Assembly: GCA_903928015.1 (NCBI GenBank)
Contig: CAIYPF010000143.1
Span: 130,980-194,979, forward strand
Length of the DNA: 64,000 nucleotides
DNA from: an uncultured Gammaproteobacteria bacterium
Lineage (GTDB): Bacteria > Pseudomonadota > Gammaproteobacteria > Pseudomonadales > UBA5518
Direction: 5' to 3'
The notes below the pieces were generated by a model. That model was not told where the DNA came from. It saw only the letters and a program-made list of their open reading frames with translations, and made no database searches. Position 1 is the first letter of the stretch; each line of letters opens with the position of its first letter. Made by a program: the position numbers and the translations under genes. Of this stretch, positions 1 to 8,417 are shown piece by piece.

Positions 1-847
1 GCCGTGCCTGCGGGGAATGATCCCGGTCGAGGTCAAAGAGATAGAGCGGCTTGCAGGTGGCGCTAGCCTCGGACAGCATCGAGATGCTGTCAAAGGTGGC
101 GATGATCCGATCGGCCATGCCGAGATACGCATAATAGGGATTATCAGGATCGCCAGCGCGCCACTCGTAGAGTTCATGAGGAACGCTGGTCTCGCTCCGG
201 AGCAAGCCGGTCACGCACGCCGGTGTGCGTGAACTGGTGCTTATCATCAGGCTGCCACCCAATTCACGGGCGAGGGCGCTCGCCTGAAGCGCAAGCCTGG
301 AGGCGGCACGAGCCCCGAAGGCGTGCGGCCCGCTCGGGCCACCCACCATCACTGCGATGCGCGGTGAGGGCAATTGCTCGAGGCGCTCCTGGTGTCGCTC
401 GACCGCCTGGGCAAGATGCGCAGGTGTTACCCGGTGCATCGTAAGTGCGTTCTGAAGCACCTGGGGCATGGCAGGCAAGCGGTACTGCGGTGTCGCGACG
501 ACGAGATCGAAAGCGGGCGGATCGGACCACGGCCTGCCCACGTGCACAAGACGCGTACGGCCACCGGATGCCTCCCGTACCCAGCGGCACACCGGCTCGT
601 TTCGCATGCCGGCGCCGATAACCAGATCCGGCCATGGGGGCACCAGGGTTGCAGCACTGTCCCGCGCGAGCCCGAAAAGGCCAGTGCCACGGAATAGCTC
701 GAATGGACGACCAATCGGACGGTAACGGACAGGCTTCAATTCAAAGGGCCAGCCCAGCGCCTCCGCGAGTGCCAGCATCTGACTCTGCTCGCCAGCCCTG
801 TAGGCACCGATCACCCACACGCGGGGTTGGGCGGTTTTCCCGGACAC
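1..847 (-). CDS. ELM1-family putative glycosyltransferase (3' end cut by the window)
   Basis: An open frame reads leftwards from a GTG at 847 off the window edge, giving 282 residues without a stop. The N-terminus reads RVWVIGAYRAGEQSQ followed by LALAEALGWPFE. Later come HVGRPW, DLVVATPQYRLP, RIAVMVGGPSGPH and a serine/threonine stretch leading to FDSISMLSEA. These are the hallmarks of the ELM1 (DUF1022, Mito_fiss_Elm1) family. NCBI-style annotation treats that family as GT-B-like putative glycosyltransferases, but biochemical evidence is thin. The GTG start is preceded by a GGAAAG-type ribosome binding site about six bases upstream, and only a few residues precede the conserved core. The gene is divergent from the ACP and serine palmitoyltransferase genes, so a role in adding a sugar to a sphingolipid is possible but is inference. 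Confidence 0.8.
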   Translation of the reverse strand, partial: MSGKTAQPRVWVIGAYRAGEQSQMLALAEALGWPFELKPVRYRPIGRPFELFRGTGLFGLARDSAATLVPPWPDLVIGAGMRNEPVCRWVREASGGRTRLVHVGRPWSDPPAFDLVVATPQYRLPAMPQVLQNALTMHRVTPAHLAQAVERHQERLEQLPSPRIAVMVGGPSGPHAFGARAASRLALQASALARELGGSLMISTSSRTPACVTGLLRSETSVPHELYEWRAGDPDNPYYAYLGMADRIIATFDSISMLSEASATCKPLYLFDLDRDHSPQAR

Positions 848-911
848 TCGTTGCTTTCCACCAAAAATGCACAAGGGGCACCGACCGGGCGGTCGAGCCG
901 AGATCGTGACA

Positions 912-919
912 AGTATACT
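912..919. promoter_or_regulatory. Candidate divergent -10 element
   Basis: The palindrome AGTATACT lies in the short gap between the ELM1-family gene and the ACP gene. It provides a TATACT hexamer on each strand, placed to give leaders of about 50 bases for both. No convincing -35 hexamer was found for either direction, so this is a weak call. Confidence 0.3.
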
Positions 920-975
920 GAGGACATTCACCGCCGCGGCGAGTTGGCCGCTGGCAAGTGCCGGGAAAACGCACG

Positions 976-1218
976 ATGGCAAGCTACGACACCTGTCTCG
1001 CGCGAGTGCTTGAGTTGCTCGCGCCCCTCGCCAAGGCGGGCGGTCCTGTCTCAGGATCGAGCGACCTGATAGGCGAACTCGGACTCTCCTCGATCGACGT
1101 AATGGAAATGATCGAAGGCATCGAGGACGAGTTCGATATCTCCTTCCCCCTGAACAACCTCTCATCCATCCGCACCGCCGGCGAGCTCGCCGCAGAGATC
1201 GCGAGGCTGTCGCAATGA
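976..1218 (+). CDS. Dedicated acyl carrier protein
   Basis: An 80-residue acyl carrier protein. The attachment motif reads ELGLSSIDVMEMIEGIEDEFD-like, aligning Ser39 with the serine of the canonical DSL that carries 4'-phosphopantetheine. The start at 976 (MASYDT) is preferred over 958, since the upstream residues add nothing conserved. Its stop overlaps the start of the serine palmitoyltransferase gene (ATGA), implying translational coupling. In Caulobacter crescentus a dedicated ACP is encoded beside serine palmitoyltransferase and acts in sphingolipid synthesis. By analogy this one would carry the fatty acid used for the long-chain base or the amide chain. It differs from the AcpP consensus (DSL to SSI) and is not in a fab cluster, so it is unlikely to be the housekeeping ACP. 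Confidence 0.88.
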   Translation: MASYDTCLARVLELLAPLAKAGGPVSGSSDLIGELGLSSIDVMEMIEGIEDEFDISFPLNNLSSIRTAGELAAEIARLSQ

Positions 1219-2402
1219 GCCTGCTCGACAAGTTCGAGGCCATGACCGCAGTACGCGCAGAACTCGCTTCGCGTGGAGTGCGCCCCTTTGGCGCCGTGAA
1301 CGAACAGATTATTTCCCCCACGGAAGGCACCATCGGGGGCAAAAGGGTCATCCTCGCGGGAACCCACAATTATCTGGGCCTCACCTTCGACCCCGACTGC
1401 ATCGCTGCGGCGCAGCGTTGCGTTGCGGAGCAAGGCACAGGCACTTGCGGTTCACGCATGGCGGCGGGCACATACGCGGAACACGACGCGCTGGAACGCG
1501 AACTCGCTGCCTTCTTCGGGCGTCGTCACGGCATCGTTTTTTCCACCGGCTTCAGCGCCACGATGGGCGTACCTGCAACCCTCGCCGGGGCGGGCGACAC
1601 GATTCTCATGGACTCCGACAGCCATGCCAGCATCTACGATGGAGTCCGTCTCAGTGGCGCCGAGGTAGTGCGGTTCAGGCACAACGATGCCGCCAACCTC
1701 GAGAAGCGTCTTGAACGGCTCGGCGAGAAGGCAAAAGACACCTTGGTAGTCGTCGAAGGGATCTACAGCATGCTGGGCGATATGGCGCCCCTTGGCGAGA
1801 TCGCGGAACTCAAGCGCAAGTACGGCTTCTGCCTGCTCGTAGACGAGGCCCATTCCATGGGCGTCCTTGGCGAGCGGGGGCGCGGCCTTGCCGAGGCCGC
1901 AGGAGTAGAGGACGACGTCGACTTCATCGTCGGCACCTTCAGCAAGAGCCTGGGATCCATCGGTGGTTATTGCGTCAGCAATCTCGACCAGACCGATGCC
2001 ATCCGGTTCTCGATACGCTCCTACCTTTTCACGGCCTCCTCGACACCTGCCACGGTAGCCTCCACACGCGCAGCATTGCGGGTGCTGCAGGCGCGACCGG
2101 AACTGCGGGACACGCTGTGGCGAAATTCCAGAATGCTCTACAACGGGCTGCGCGATCTCGGTTTCCGCGTAGGCCCTGAGGCCAGCCCCGTCGTGGCAGC
2201 CATCTTCGAGGATCGGGACACGGCAATCCGCTACTGGCGGGGACTGCTGAACCAAGGTGTGCTGGTCAACCTCGTTGTCCCCCCGGGGTCGCCATCGACC
2301 TACAGCCTGCTGCGCGCGAGCGCCAGTGCGGCGCACACCGAAGAGCAGATCACGCGCATCCTCAAGGCATACGCCAACCTCAAGCTCGAGGAGGCGGCCT
2401 GA
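1215..2402 (+). CDS. spt: Serine palmitoyltransferase
   Basis: A 395-residue fold-type I PLP enzyme of the alpha-oxoamine synthase family, which condenses L-serine with a long-chain acyl thioester to 3-ketosphinganine. Visible signatures are GTHNYLGLTF at about 49-58, the PLP-stacking His137 in DSDSHASIYDG, Asp210 and His213 in VDEAHSMG, the Schiff-base Lys244 in GTFSKSLG, and Arg367 in a VPPGSPSTYSLLRAS block. The DSDSHASIYDG block, the FTAS segment and the PP-x-LLR block match the Sphingomonas and Caulobacter soluble enzymes more closely than the relatives KBL, BioF or HemA, as far as can be judged by eye. It overlaps the ACP gene by four bases and the phosphoesterase gene by one, so the three form one operon. 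This assignment anchors the locus as sphingolipid biosynthesis. Confidence 0.9.
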   Translation: MSLLDKFEAMTAVRAELASRGVRPFGAVNEQIISPTEGTIGGKRVILAGTHNYLGLTFDPDCIAAAQRCVAEQGTGTCGSRMAAGTYAEHDALERELAAFFGRRHGIVFSTGFSATMGVPATLAGAGDTILMDSDSHASIYDGVRLSGAEVVRFRHNDAANLEKRLERLGEKAKDTLVVVEGIYSMLGDMAPLGEIAELKRKYGFCLLVDEAHSMGVLGERGRGLAEAAGVEDDVDFIVGTFSKSLGSIGGYCVSNLDQTDAIRFSIRSYLFTASSTPATVASTRAALRVLQARPELRDTLWRNSRMLYNGLRDLGFRVGPEASPVVAAIFEDRDTAIRYWRGLLNQGVLVNLVVPPGSPSTYSLLRASASAAHTEEQITRILKAYANLKLEEAA

Positions 2403-3331
2403 TGACTGCGCCCGAGGCGGTATTCCGCTTCGCGCATCTGTCAGACCCGCACCTGACCGACCCCTCGGGCGCCCGCTTTCGCGAACTCGCAGGCAAGCGC
2501 GCGCTGGGATACCTCTCCTGGCGGCGCCGTCGCCGCCACGAACATCGACGCGAATTCCTTGACGCCCTCAGCAGCGATCTCCAGAACAGGGCTCCGGACC
2601 ACACCGTTATCACCGGGGACCTTACCCATATATCCCTGCCCCAGGAGTTCCTCGAGGCCCGCGAGTGGCTACGCTCACTGGGAACTGCGGAACGCATCAC
2701 CGTCGTCCCGGGAAATCACGACTGCTATGTACGCATGCCGTGGGACCAGTCGCTCGGCTTGTGGTCCGAGTTCATGCGCGCCGACAGCGCAGAAGCAGGC
2801 ACCGGATCTCTGTTTCCGCTCGTCCGGATACGCGGACCCGTGGCGTTCATAGGCCTCAGCTCAGCAGAGCCCTCTCCTCCCCTTTTTGCGACGGGCAGAC
2901 TGGGTGACGAACAACTGGATCGTCTGGATCAGGCGCTTGCAGCGCTCGAGCACAGCGGGCTTCTTCGTGTCTTGATGCTCCATCACCCACCGGTGCCTGG
3001 CACCGAGAGGTGGCGCAAGCGCCTTGTCGATGCTCCGGAGCTGTGCAGCCTTCTCGAAAAACGACCTGTGGACATGGTGCTGCACGGACACAGGCACCGG
3101 CCGGGTCATACCTTGATCAAGATGACGGGACGCCAGATCCCGGTGTTCGGGATTCCGTCGGCCTCTGCGGCAGGACTGCATTGCAAACACGCATCCGAGT
3201 ACAACGAATACGATGTCGTGAGGACTGAGCGGGGCTGGCGGGTGGATGTCAGGGCTCGCAGCTGGCAGGAAGGCTCGCCAATCTATCGGGAAGAGCAGAT
3301 CGCAAGGCTGGAGATCGGACGATCCCGCTGA
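2402..3331 (+). CDS. Calcineurin-like metallophosphoesterase
   Basis: A 309-residue protein with the full binuclear-metal phosphoesterase set: SDPHL (Asp15, His17), GDLT (72-75), GNHD (104-107), HHPP in the middle, and HGHRH towards the C-terminus. The SDPHL start resembles the Icc/cyclic-nucleotide phosphodiesterase branch rather than UDP-diacylglucosamine hydrolase LpxH. There is an arginine-rich run, RRRRRHEHRR, near residues 41-50. The start overlaps the serine palmitoyltransferase stop by one base (TGATG), so it is co-translated. A phosphatase in such an operon could act on a phosphorylated sphingoid or head-group intermediate. The sequence itself gives no substrate. It converges with the nucleotidyltransferase gene, with a six-base gap. 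Confidence 0.85.
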   Translation: MTAPEAVFRFAHLSDPHLTDPSGARFRELAGKRALGYLSWRRRRRHEHRREFLDALSSDLQNRAPDHTVITGDLTHISLPQEFLEAREWLRSLGTAERITVVPGNHDCYVRMPWDQSLGLWSEFMRADSAEAGTGSLFPLVRIRGPVAFIGLSSAEPSPPLFATGRLGDEQLDRLDQALAALEHSGLLRVLMLHHPPVPGTERWRKRLVDAPELCSLLEKRPVDMVLHGHRHRPGHTLIKMTGRQIPVFGIPSASAAGLHCKHASEYNEYDVVRTERGWRVDVRARSWQEGSPIYREEQIARLEIGRSR

Positions 3332-3337
3332 AGGTCA

Positions 3338-4138
3338 TCAGGGCCGTTGCAACATGACTGCTTCGACCAGAGCATGGTCCTCGATCGAGTCCACATCAAC
3401 ACCCGCCTCGCCGAAAGGCATTCGCACAGCAGCAACGCGAATACCTGTACGGCGCGTGAGAAGCGCCATTGCCTGATCCAGCGTGAGCCAGCCAAGCCGA
3501 TAGCGCAGCACGGCTGTCCACCCCAAGAGTTGAAGGACGCGCCACGGAGTCTTGCGCGCACTCTCGACCTGACGCCACAGCGCCGCAAGTTCCCGGCCGG
3601 CAGTTGTGTTGAAGACGAAAAGATTGCACCCGCAGTAATCGTCATCCCGAAACCGCAGCAGCGTCTTGCGCATCGTGGGGAAGATTTCCCGGACCTTGGA
3701 GTAAGGCGCCAGGCCCACCACCGCGTCTGCTCCTGTCTGATCAGCGTGAGCGCAGAAATACTCGATGTACTCAGGCCGGAGCAGTGGATGATCTGCCGTC
3801 GTCAGGAGCACACGCAGCGCGGGATCGATGTCCCGCAACACGTCCGATGCGCTGGTGCTGGGCGTTGCACCGGAGGCTCTCCACCTGACGGCGCCTGCGT
3901 CTAGCCGCTCCAGCAACTCGGGGTCGGCCCGCGCCGCCTCTATCGGCGGACCGCTCAGGTGAACCGAGGAAATGCAGGCAGCACTCTTCAACGCGTCGAG
4001 CACGTGCAGGATCATGGGCCTGCCGGCAATCGGCAGAAGCGCCTTGCAGCCACGCCCGGAGGCGACTACCAGCGGATCGTCCTGCCGACGATCACCAGCC
4101 AGCACAATCGCCGCGCACCGCCTGGCATCCATTCTCAC
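3338..4138 (-). CDS. MobA-like nucleotidyltransferase
   Basis: A 266-residue protein with an NTP-transferase N-terminus: IVLAGDRR, then a loop ending GRGCKALLPIAGRPM, and later TTADHPLL, which supplies the metal-binding Asp of this fold. It belongs to the NTP_transf_3/MobA-like superfamily, which activates sugars, alcohols or cofactors as nucleotide conjugates. It overlaps the stop of the GNAT-like gene upstream (ATGA), so the pair is one operon; this coupling also supports the 4138 start. Because its partner resembles ceramide synthase, making an activated head group for a sphingolipid is a reasonable inference. A molybdenum-cofactor role is less likely because no moa/mob gene is nearby. Confidence 0.78.
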   Translation of the reverse strand: MRMDARRCAAIVLAGDRRQDDPLVVASGRGCKALLPIAGRPMILHVLDALKSAACISSVHLSGPPIEAARADPELLERLDAGAVRWRASGATPSTSASDVLRDIDPALRVLLTTADHPLLRPEYIEYFCAHADQTGADAVVGLAPYSKVREIFPTMRKTLLRFRDDDYCGCNLFVFNTTAGRELAALWRQVESARKTPWRVLQLLGWTAVLRYRLGWLTLDQAMALLTRRTGIRVAAVRMPFGEAGVDVDSIEDHALVEAVMLQRP

Positions 4139-5277
4139 AGCTCCATCTCGTAAAGCCGGTAGCGCTTGTACAGTTGGCCACCGATCGCCTCGATGATGCT
4201 GCGCATACCCGAGTTGTCCTCCAGTATCCAGGACATCTCGACTTCACGGACGCCACGGGCACACAGGCTCTTGCGGACGGCATCGATCACCAGGAATGCG
4301 AGCCCGGGCCCCAGCCGGGAATGCTGGAAAGACTGGCGCACCCCCATGAGCGGCACTCTGGCGCTTCGGGGGTGTCTGACCTTGAGTCCCCAGAGCAGCT
4401 TCAGCCAGCCGAGAGGAAGCAATCTGCCACCGAAACCACGGATGAGTTCGTTGATGTTGGGCATTGCCACGATGAAAGCGGCAGGCTCACCGTCGACCTC
4501 GGCGATCTGGACGTAATCGGTCGGCGACAACAAGGTGACCATTTTGCCGACATCCGCAAACTCTTCCTCGGTGAACGGCACGAAACCGTAATTGCGCGAC
4601 CACGCGTCGTTGAAGATATCGCGGATCAGCGCGAGTTCACGCTCACGATTTCGGGTATCGAGGGGTCTCACCCGGACGCTGGCTCCTCCAGCCTCTGCGA
4701 GACGCTTCATCACTCGGGGAGCCTGGAAATCAGGAGCGACGCGGTAGGCCAGCAAATCCTTAGCTGGCAGCAGACCGACAGACTGAAGGGCTGCGTCATA
4801 ACGCGGCAGTCCATGCCCCATCATCACGCAAGGCGGCGAATCGAAACCCTCGACCAGCAGGCCGCACTCCTCGTTCACAGACAAATTCAGCGGCCCCCGC
4901 AACCTGCGAGCCCCCTGCGAGCGCAGCCACGCCGCGGCGACGTCCATCAAGGCGCTGGTGACGGCGGGGTCATCCGCTGCTTCGAACAGACCGAAAGCTC
5001 CACGCTGATCCCCGTGCATGTCTTGATGCAACTGGTCCCACTGTGCGGTGATTCTGCCAACGGGCCTGTCTGATGCGTCGTAGGCAACCCACGCCTGGAC
5101 TGACGCGTGCAAGAGATAAGGATTGCTGCCCCAGACCCTTTCACGGAGTTCGAACTCGAGCGGCGCTATCCAATGCGGGTCGCCTGCGTAAAGCTGCGAA
5201 GGCAGACGGAGAAAGTCGTTACGGCGGGATCGGGAATCGACGGGGAGCACCCTGATCGCATTGTCGGAGCGTTTCAA
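4135..5277 (-). CDS. GNAT-fold protein, candidate bacterial ceramide synthase
   Basis: About 380 residues from a TTG at 5277 preceded by GGAG. The frame stays open to 5400, but those upstream residues look non-coding and lie beyond a TATACT -10-like hexamer at 5319-5324. Conserved-looking segments are FLRLPSQLYAGDPHWIAPL, a GRITAQWD block, RLRGPLNLSVNEECGLLVEG followed by FDSPPCVMMGHG, and KDLLAYRV. The C-terminal acyl-transfer-like half ends in GQLYKRYRLYEMEL. This architecture fits the N-acyltransferase-like family that contains the Caulobacter ceramide synthase bCerS, which acylates the sphingoid base. The family call rests on motif recollection, and other members have no known function. 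Its position within the serine palmitoyltransferase locus strengthens the inference. Confidence 0.72.
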   Translation of the reverse strand: MKRSDNAIRVLPVDSRSRRNDFLRLPSQLYAGDPHWIAPLEFELRERVWGSNPYLLHASVQAWVAYDASDRPVGRITAQWDQLHQDMHGDQRGAFGLFEAADDPAVTSALMDVAAAWLRSQGARRLRGPLNLSVNEECGLLVEGFDSPPCVMMGHGLPRYDAALQSVGLLPAKDLLAYRVAPDFQAPRVMKRLAEAGGASVRVRPLDTRNRERELALIRDIFNDAWSRNYGFVPFTEEEFADVGKMVTLLSPTDYVQIAEVDGEPAAFIVAMPNINELIRGFGGRLLPLGWLKLLWGLKVRHPRSARVPLMGVRQSFQHSRLGPGLAFLVIDAVRKSLCARGVREVEMSWILEDNSGMRSIIEAIGGQLYKRYRLYEMEL

Positions 5278-5602
5278 TGGATGGTTTCTCCGAACCGTGC
5301 CACAGGAGCAGTGCGGCGAGTATACAAGCCGGTTTGAAGACAGCGCCACATGACAACGCCTTCGCGAGCACACTGAAAAAACTCTTTTCAAATCCGGCAA
5401 TTAGCTGAGCAAAAAACGATGTGCCTGCGGCCTTTTCGGGCCAAATAGTACCAATCGACCAAGGTTGATTTGGGGCGAGTACGAACGAAAAATAGGTCCG
5501 ACAAGTACGACAGCGCTCAAAGACTGTCGTGGGCCAAGAAGCAGCGGCGCAGGCCTTCAAGGGGAAGGCAAGTGGGTAGGCGCCAGCGAGCTCGACCACG
5601 AC
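5278..5602. other. Divergent intergenic region between the acyltransferase-like and acyl-AMP ligase genes
   Basis: About 325 bases of visibly lower GC than the flanks, with no supported gene. For the minus-strand gene, TATACT (the complement of 5319-5324) is a plausible -10. For the plus-strand gene, TTGATT at 5465-5470 followed 17 bases later by AAAAAT is a weak promoter candidate. No long inverted repeat resembling an operator was found. Confidence 0.5.
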
Positions 5603-7405
5603 ATGGGCATACAACAAGGGAAACACACGGTTTTGCGCACCGAATCGACACCCACACGACACGATCTTCCGTTTCGCCCCGCGGATTTTCGTACTCTCAC
5701 CGAAGCTCTGGATTACGCCGCACGCGGCGAAACCGGCGCGAACTTCTATACGGGTCGCGGAGACTTCTACGCGTCTCTGCCCTTCTCCGAATTGAGACAG
5801 CAGTCCATTTGCCTTGCACGCAAGCTGCTTGGCCTCGGGCTCCAGAAGGGTGACAGGGTTGCGATGGTCGCCGAGACCCACCCTGATTTTCTGCGGGTAT
5901 TTTTCGGGTGTCAGTACGCAGGCCTGATCCCTGTGGCCCTTCCCGCCACCATCAACCTTGGTGGCCACCAAAGTTTCGTAGCGCAGTTGCGCGGTCTTAT
6001 CGAAAACAGCGGCTCGTCCATCGCCATCGCCTCTGAGGGCTTCCTTCCCTTCGTGCTCGAAGCGGTTGAGGACCTGCCCCTGCTGATGGTCGGAGAGCCC
6101 GCCGAATTCGATCAGTTGCCCGAGAACGGTGCTGAATTGCCCGTGATCGAGCCGGGGGATGTCTCATACCTCCAGTACACCTCTGGCAGCACCCGATTCC
6201 CGCGCGGAGTGATCATCGAACACCGTTCGGTGATGAGCAATCTGAACGGAATCATCATTGATGGCGTGAAAATCAAGGAAGGCGACCGCTGCTTCTCGTG
6301 GCTGCCGTTCTATCACGACATGGGGCTGGTCGGTTTGGTGCTGGTTCCCGTTGCAGCGCAGATGTCCGTCGATTACATGGACACTCGGGATTTCGCCATG
6401 CGCCCCAGGCAATGGCTGAGCCTGATGTCCCAGACCAAGGCCACCATATCGTTCAGCCCTTCATTCGGTTACGAGCTGTGCGCCAGGCGCCTGCGTGACG
6501 GTGAGGCCGGGCGCTATGACCTCAGCAACTGGCGCGTCGCGGGCATCGGGGCCGAGATGATCCGCTGGGAGACGCTTGAGCGGTTTGCAGCAGTCCTTGC
6601 CCCCGCAAACTTCGACCCCAGGGCATTTCTTGCCTGCTACGGCATGGCAGAGTGCTCGCTGGCAGTCAGCTTTTCTCCGCTGTTCGGTGGATTCCGGACC
6701 GACCTCGTGGATCTCGATCACCTTACCGACCACGGACGTGCAGTGCCCGTCAGTGAGGGCGCTACCGGGCGGGCCAGAGCCTTCGTCGATTGCGGCAAAC
6801 CGCTCCCCGAGTACGAGATGGAAATCCGTGACGAGCACGGTGCCATCCTGCAGGACAGGACAACAGGCACGATCTTCGTCCGCGGCGCGAGCGTGATGTC
6901 CGGGTACTTCAATGCCCCTGCAGAGACCGCGGCCGCACTCAGCCCGGACGGCTGGCTGAACACGGGCGACATCGGCTATATGGTCGACGGAAGTCTGGTG
7001 ATCACCGGTCGGCAGAAAGACCTGATCATCATCAACGGTCGCAACATCTGGCCCCAGGACCTCGAGTATCTGGCGGAGCATCAACCCGAGGCTCGTGTCG
7101 GTGACGCGCTGGCCTTCTCGGTGCCGGGACCCGAATCCAGAGAGATATGCGTACTCGTGGTGCAGTGCCGGGAAACCAATCTGCAGCGTCGATCGGCGCT
7201 CATTGATCGCCTTACCCGACTGGTGCGCCTCGAGATGGGCATCGATTCCTACATCGAGCTTGTACCGCCGCACACCTTGCCTCGAACCTCCTCGGGAAAG
7301 CTCTCCCGATCCAAAGCACGTCAGACATTCATCCAGACCCACGACCTGTCAGAGGTTGCCGCAACTGCGGAAGGCGCACCGCTGCGCCAGCAAGTTTCGG
7401 CCTGA
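5603..7405 (+). CDS. Fatty acyl-AMP ligase / acyl-ACP synthetase
   Basis: A 600-residue ANL-superfamily adenylating enzyme. The P-loop motif YTSGSTRFPRG is at about 192-202 and is followed by the SWLPFYHDMGL block typical of fatty acyl-AMP ligases. Further on are ACYGMAE, the NTGDIGY motif with its ribose-binding Asp, GRQKDLIIINGRN, and a C-terminal LPRTSSGKLSRSK carrying the catalytic lysine. The HDMGL and INGRNIWPQDLE segments resemble FAAL-type enzymes, which load acyl chains onto carrier proteins rather than CoA. With a dedicated ACP in the same locus, the likely job is to activate a fatty acid for sphingolipid synthesis, as the acyl-ACP synthetase of the Caulobacter ceramide cluster does. 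The start is uncertain: 5603 is the first ATG adjoining conserved sequence and has a weak ribosome binding site. Confidence 0.85.
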   Translation: MGIQQGKHTVLRTESTPTRHDLPFRPADFRTLTEALDYAARGETGANFYTGRGDFYASLPFSELRQQSICLARKLLGLGLQKGDRVAMVAETHPDFLRVFFGCQYAGLIPVALPATINLGGHQSFVAQLRGLIENSGSSIAIASEGFLPFVLEAVEDLPLLMVGEPAEFDQLPENGAELPVIEPGDVSYLQYTSGSTRFPRGVIIEHRSVMSNLNGIIIDGVKIKEGDRCFSWLPFYHDMGLVGLVLVPVAAQMSVDYMDTRDFAMRPRQWLSLMSQTKATISFSPSFGYELCARRLRDGEAGRYDLSNWRVAGIGAEMIRWETLERFAAVLAPANFDPRAFLACYGMAECSLAVSFSPLFGGFRTDLVDLDHLTDHGRAVPVSEGATGRARAFVDCGKPLPEYEMEIRDEHGAILQDRTTGTIFVRGASVMSGYFNAPAETAAALSPDGWLNTGDIGYMVDGSLVITGRQKDLIIINGRNIWPQDLEYLAEHQPEARVGDALAFSVPGPESREICVLVVQCRETNLQRRSALIDRLTRLVRLEMGIDSYIELVPPHTLPRTSSGKLSRSKARQTFIQTHDLSEVAATAEGAPLRQQVSA

Positions 7406-7423
7406 GGCCAAGGCGAATCCCAG

Positions 7424-8341
7424 GTGCTCGTTGCACTCACGGGCGCGACAGGGTTCATTGGCGAGCGCCTGGCGAAAAGGCTTGTTGCAGAAGGCCACAC
7501 GGTACGGGCTCTCACCCGCCGGAACTCCATGTCACTTCCCCCGGGGATCGAACCCGTCCGCGGAGATCTCTCGGACAACGAATCCCTTGGCCGGCTGGTT
7601 GAGGGTTGTGATGCCCTGATGCATCTCGCAGGGGCAGTGCGTGGCAGCACTGCCTCAGACTTCAATTTCCCCAACGTGGACGGCACTGCGCGGCTGATAG
7701 CGCAATGCAGTGCACGCGCGCCACGGCTTCCCGTGCTTTTCTTCTCTTCGCTGGCCGCCCGCGAACCGCAGTTGTCTCATTACGCGGCAAGCAAACGCCG
7801 GGCGGAGGATCTGTTCCCGGGTTACGACGGCCCATGGCTGGTGCTGCGCCCTCCGGCGGTCTATGGCCCCGGCGACAAGGAGATGCTGCCAGTCTTCCGG
7901 TTCATGGCGCGCACAGGCTTCGCACCCTGCGCAGGCAGGCGCAGCGACAGACTCTCACTGGTGTTTGTGGATGACCTCGTGGATGCGTCCGTTGCCTGGT
8001 TGCCACGCCGCGAACGCATCCGCGCCGTGTGCTCGCTGCATGACGGCCACACCGGTGGCTACGACTGGCCCGACCTTGCGGAGGCTGCAGCGGCCGTATG
8101 CGGGCGGCGCGTGCGTGTCTGGGAGCTACCAACGCACGTGCTTGATATTGCCGCGCGCGCAAATCGCTCGATCTGCAGACTGACCGGGCGCCAACCCATG
8201 CTGTCACCGGAGAAACTCCGCGAGCTGAGGCATCCCGACTGGGTGTGCGATAACGACGACATCACCTCGCTTGTGGATTGGGCGCCTGCCACATCGCTTG
8301 AAGATGGTCTGGCGGCGACTCCCGGCTGGGCGCGCAACTGA
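7424..8341 (+). CDS. NAD-dependent epimerase/reductase, candidate ceramide reductase (CerR-like)
   Basis: A 305-residue extended short-chain dehydrogenase. The Rossmann glycine motif GATGFIG is at residues 7-13. The catalytic set is Ser108/109, Tyr120 and Lys124 (HYAASK), and LRPPAVYGPGD follows. It starts with GTG 18 bases after the acyl-AMP ligase stop, so the two are one transcript. In Caulobacter an NAD-epimerase-like protein, CerR, reduces the 3-keto group of the ceramide. Here the family, order and neighbours match that scheme. The fold is shared with nucleotide-sugar epimerases and 3-beta-hydroxysteroid dehydrogenases, so sequence alone does not fix the substrate. Confidence 0.8.
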   Translation: MLVALTGATGFIGERLAKRLVAEGHTVRALTRRNSMSLPPGIEPVRGDLSDNESLGRLVEGCDALMHLAGAVRGSTASDFNFPNVDGTARLIAQCSARAPRLPVLFFSSLAAREPQLSHYAASKRRAEDLFPGYDGPWLVLRPPAVYGPGDKEMLPVFRFMARTGFAPCAGRRSDRLSLVFVDDLVDASVAWLPRRERIRAVCSLHDGHTGGYDWPDLAEAAAAVCGRRVRVWELPTHVLDIAARANRSICRLTGRQPMLSPEKLRELRHPDWVCDNDDITSLVDWAPATSLEDGLAATPGWARN

Positions 8342-8417
8342 GGGCCGAGGCGCGCATTCGTCTGGACGAGCCGCAAGCCCTGTCGCTAAGCTCGCGCACG
8401 TTTCAACTCTTCCACGG

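Noticed and set aside
976-1218. The ACP could be the housekeeping AcpP
   Set aside because: It is not in a fabD-fabG-acpP-fabF cluster, its prosthetic-group motif is divergent, and it is coupled to serine palmitoyltransferase.
2402-3331. The metallophosphoesterase could be LpxH, a remaining lipid A enzyme
   Set aside because: The N-terminus and spacing (FAHLSDPHL, GDLTHIS, HGHRH) match Icc-type phosphoesterases. LpxH begins with a FIADLHL-type motif and has a different HGD segment.
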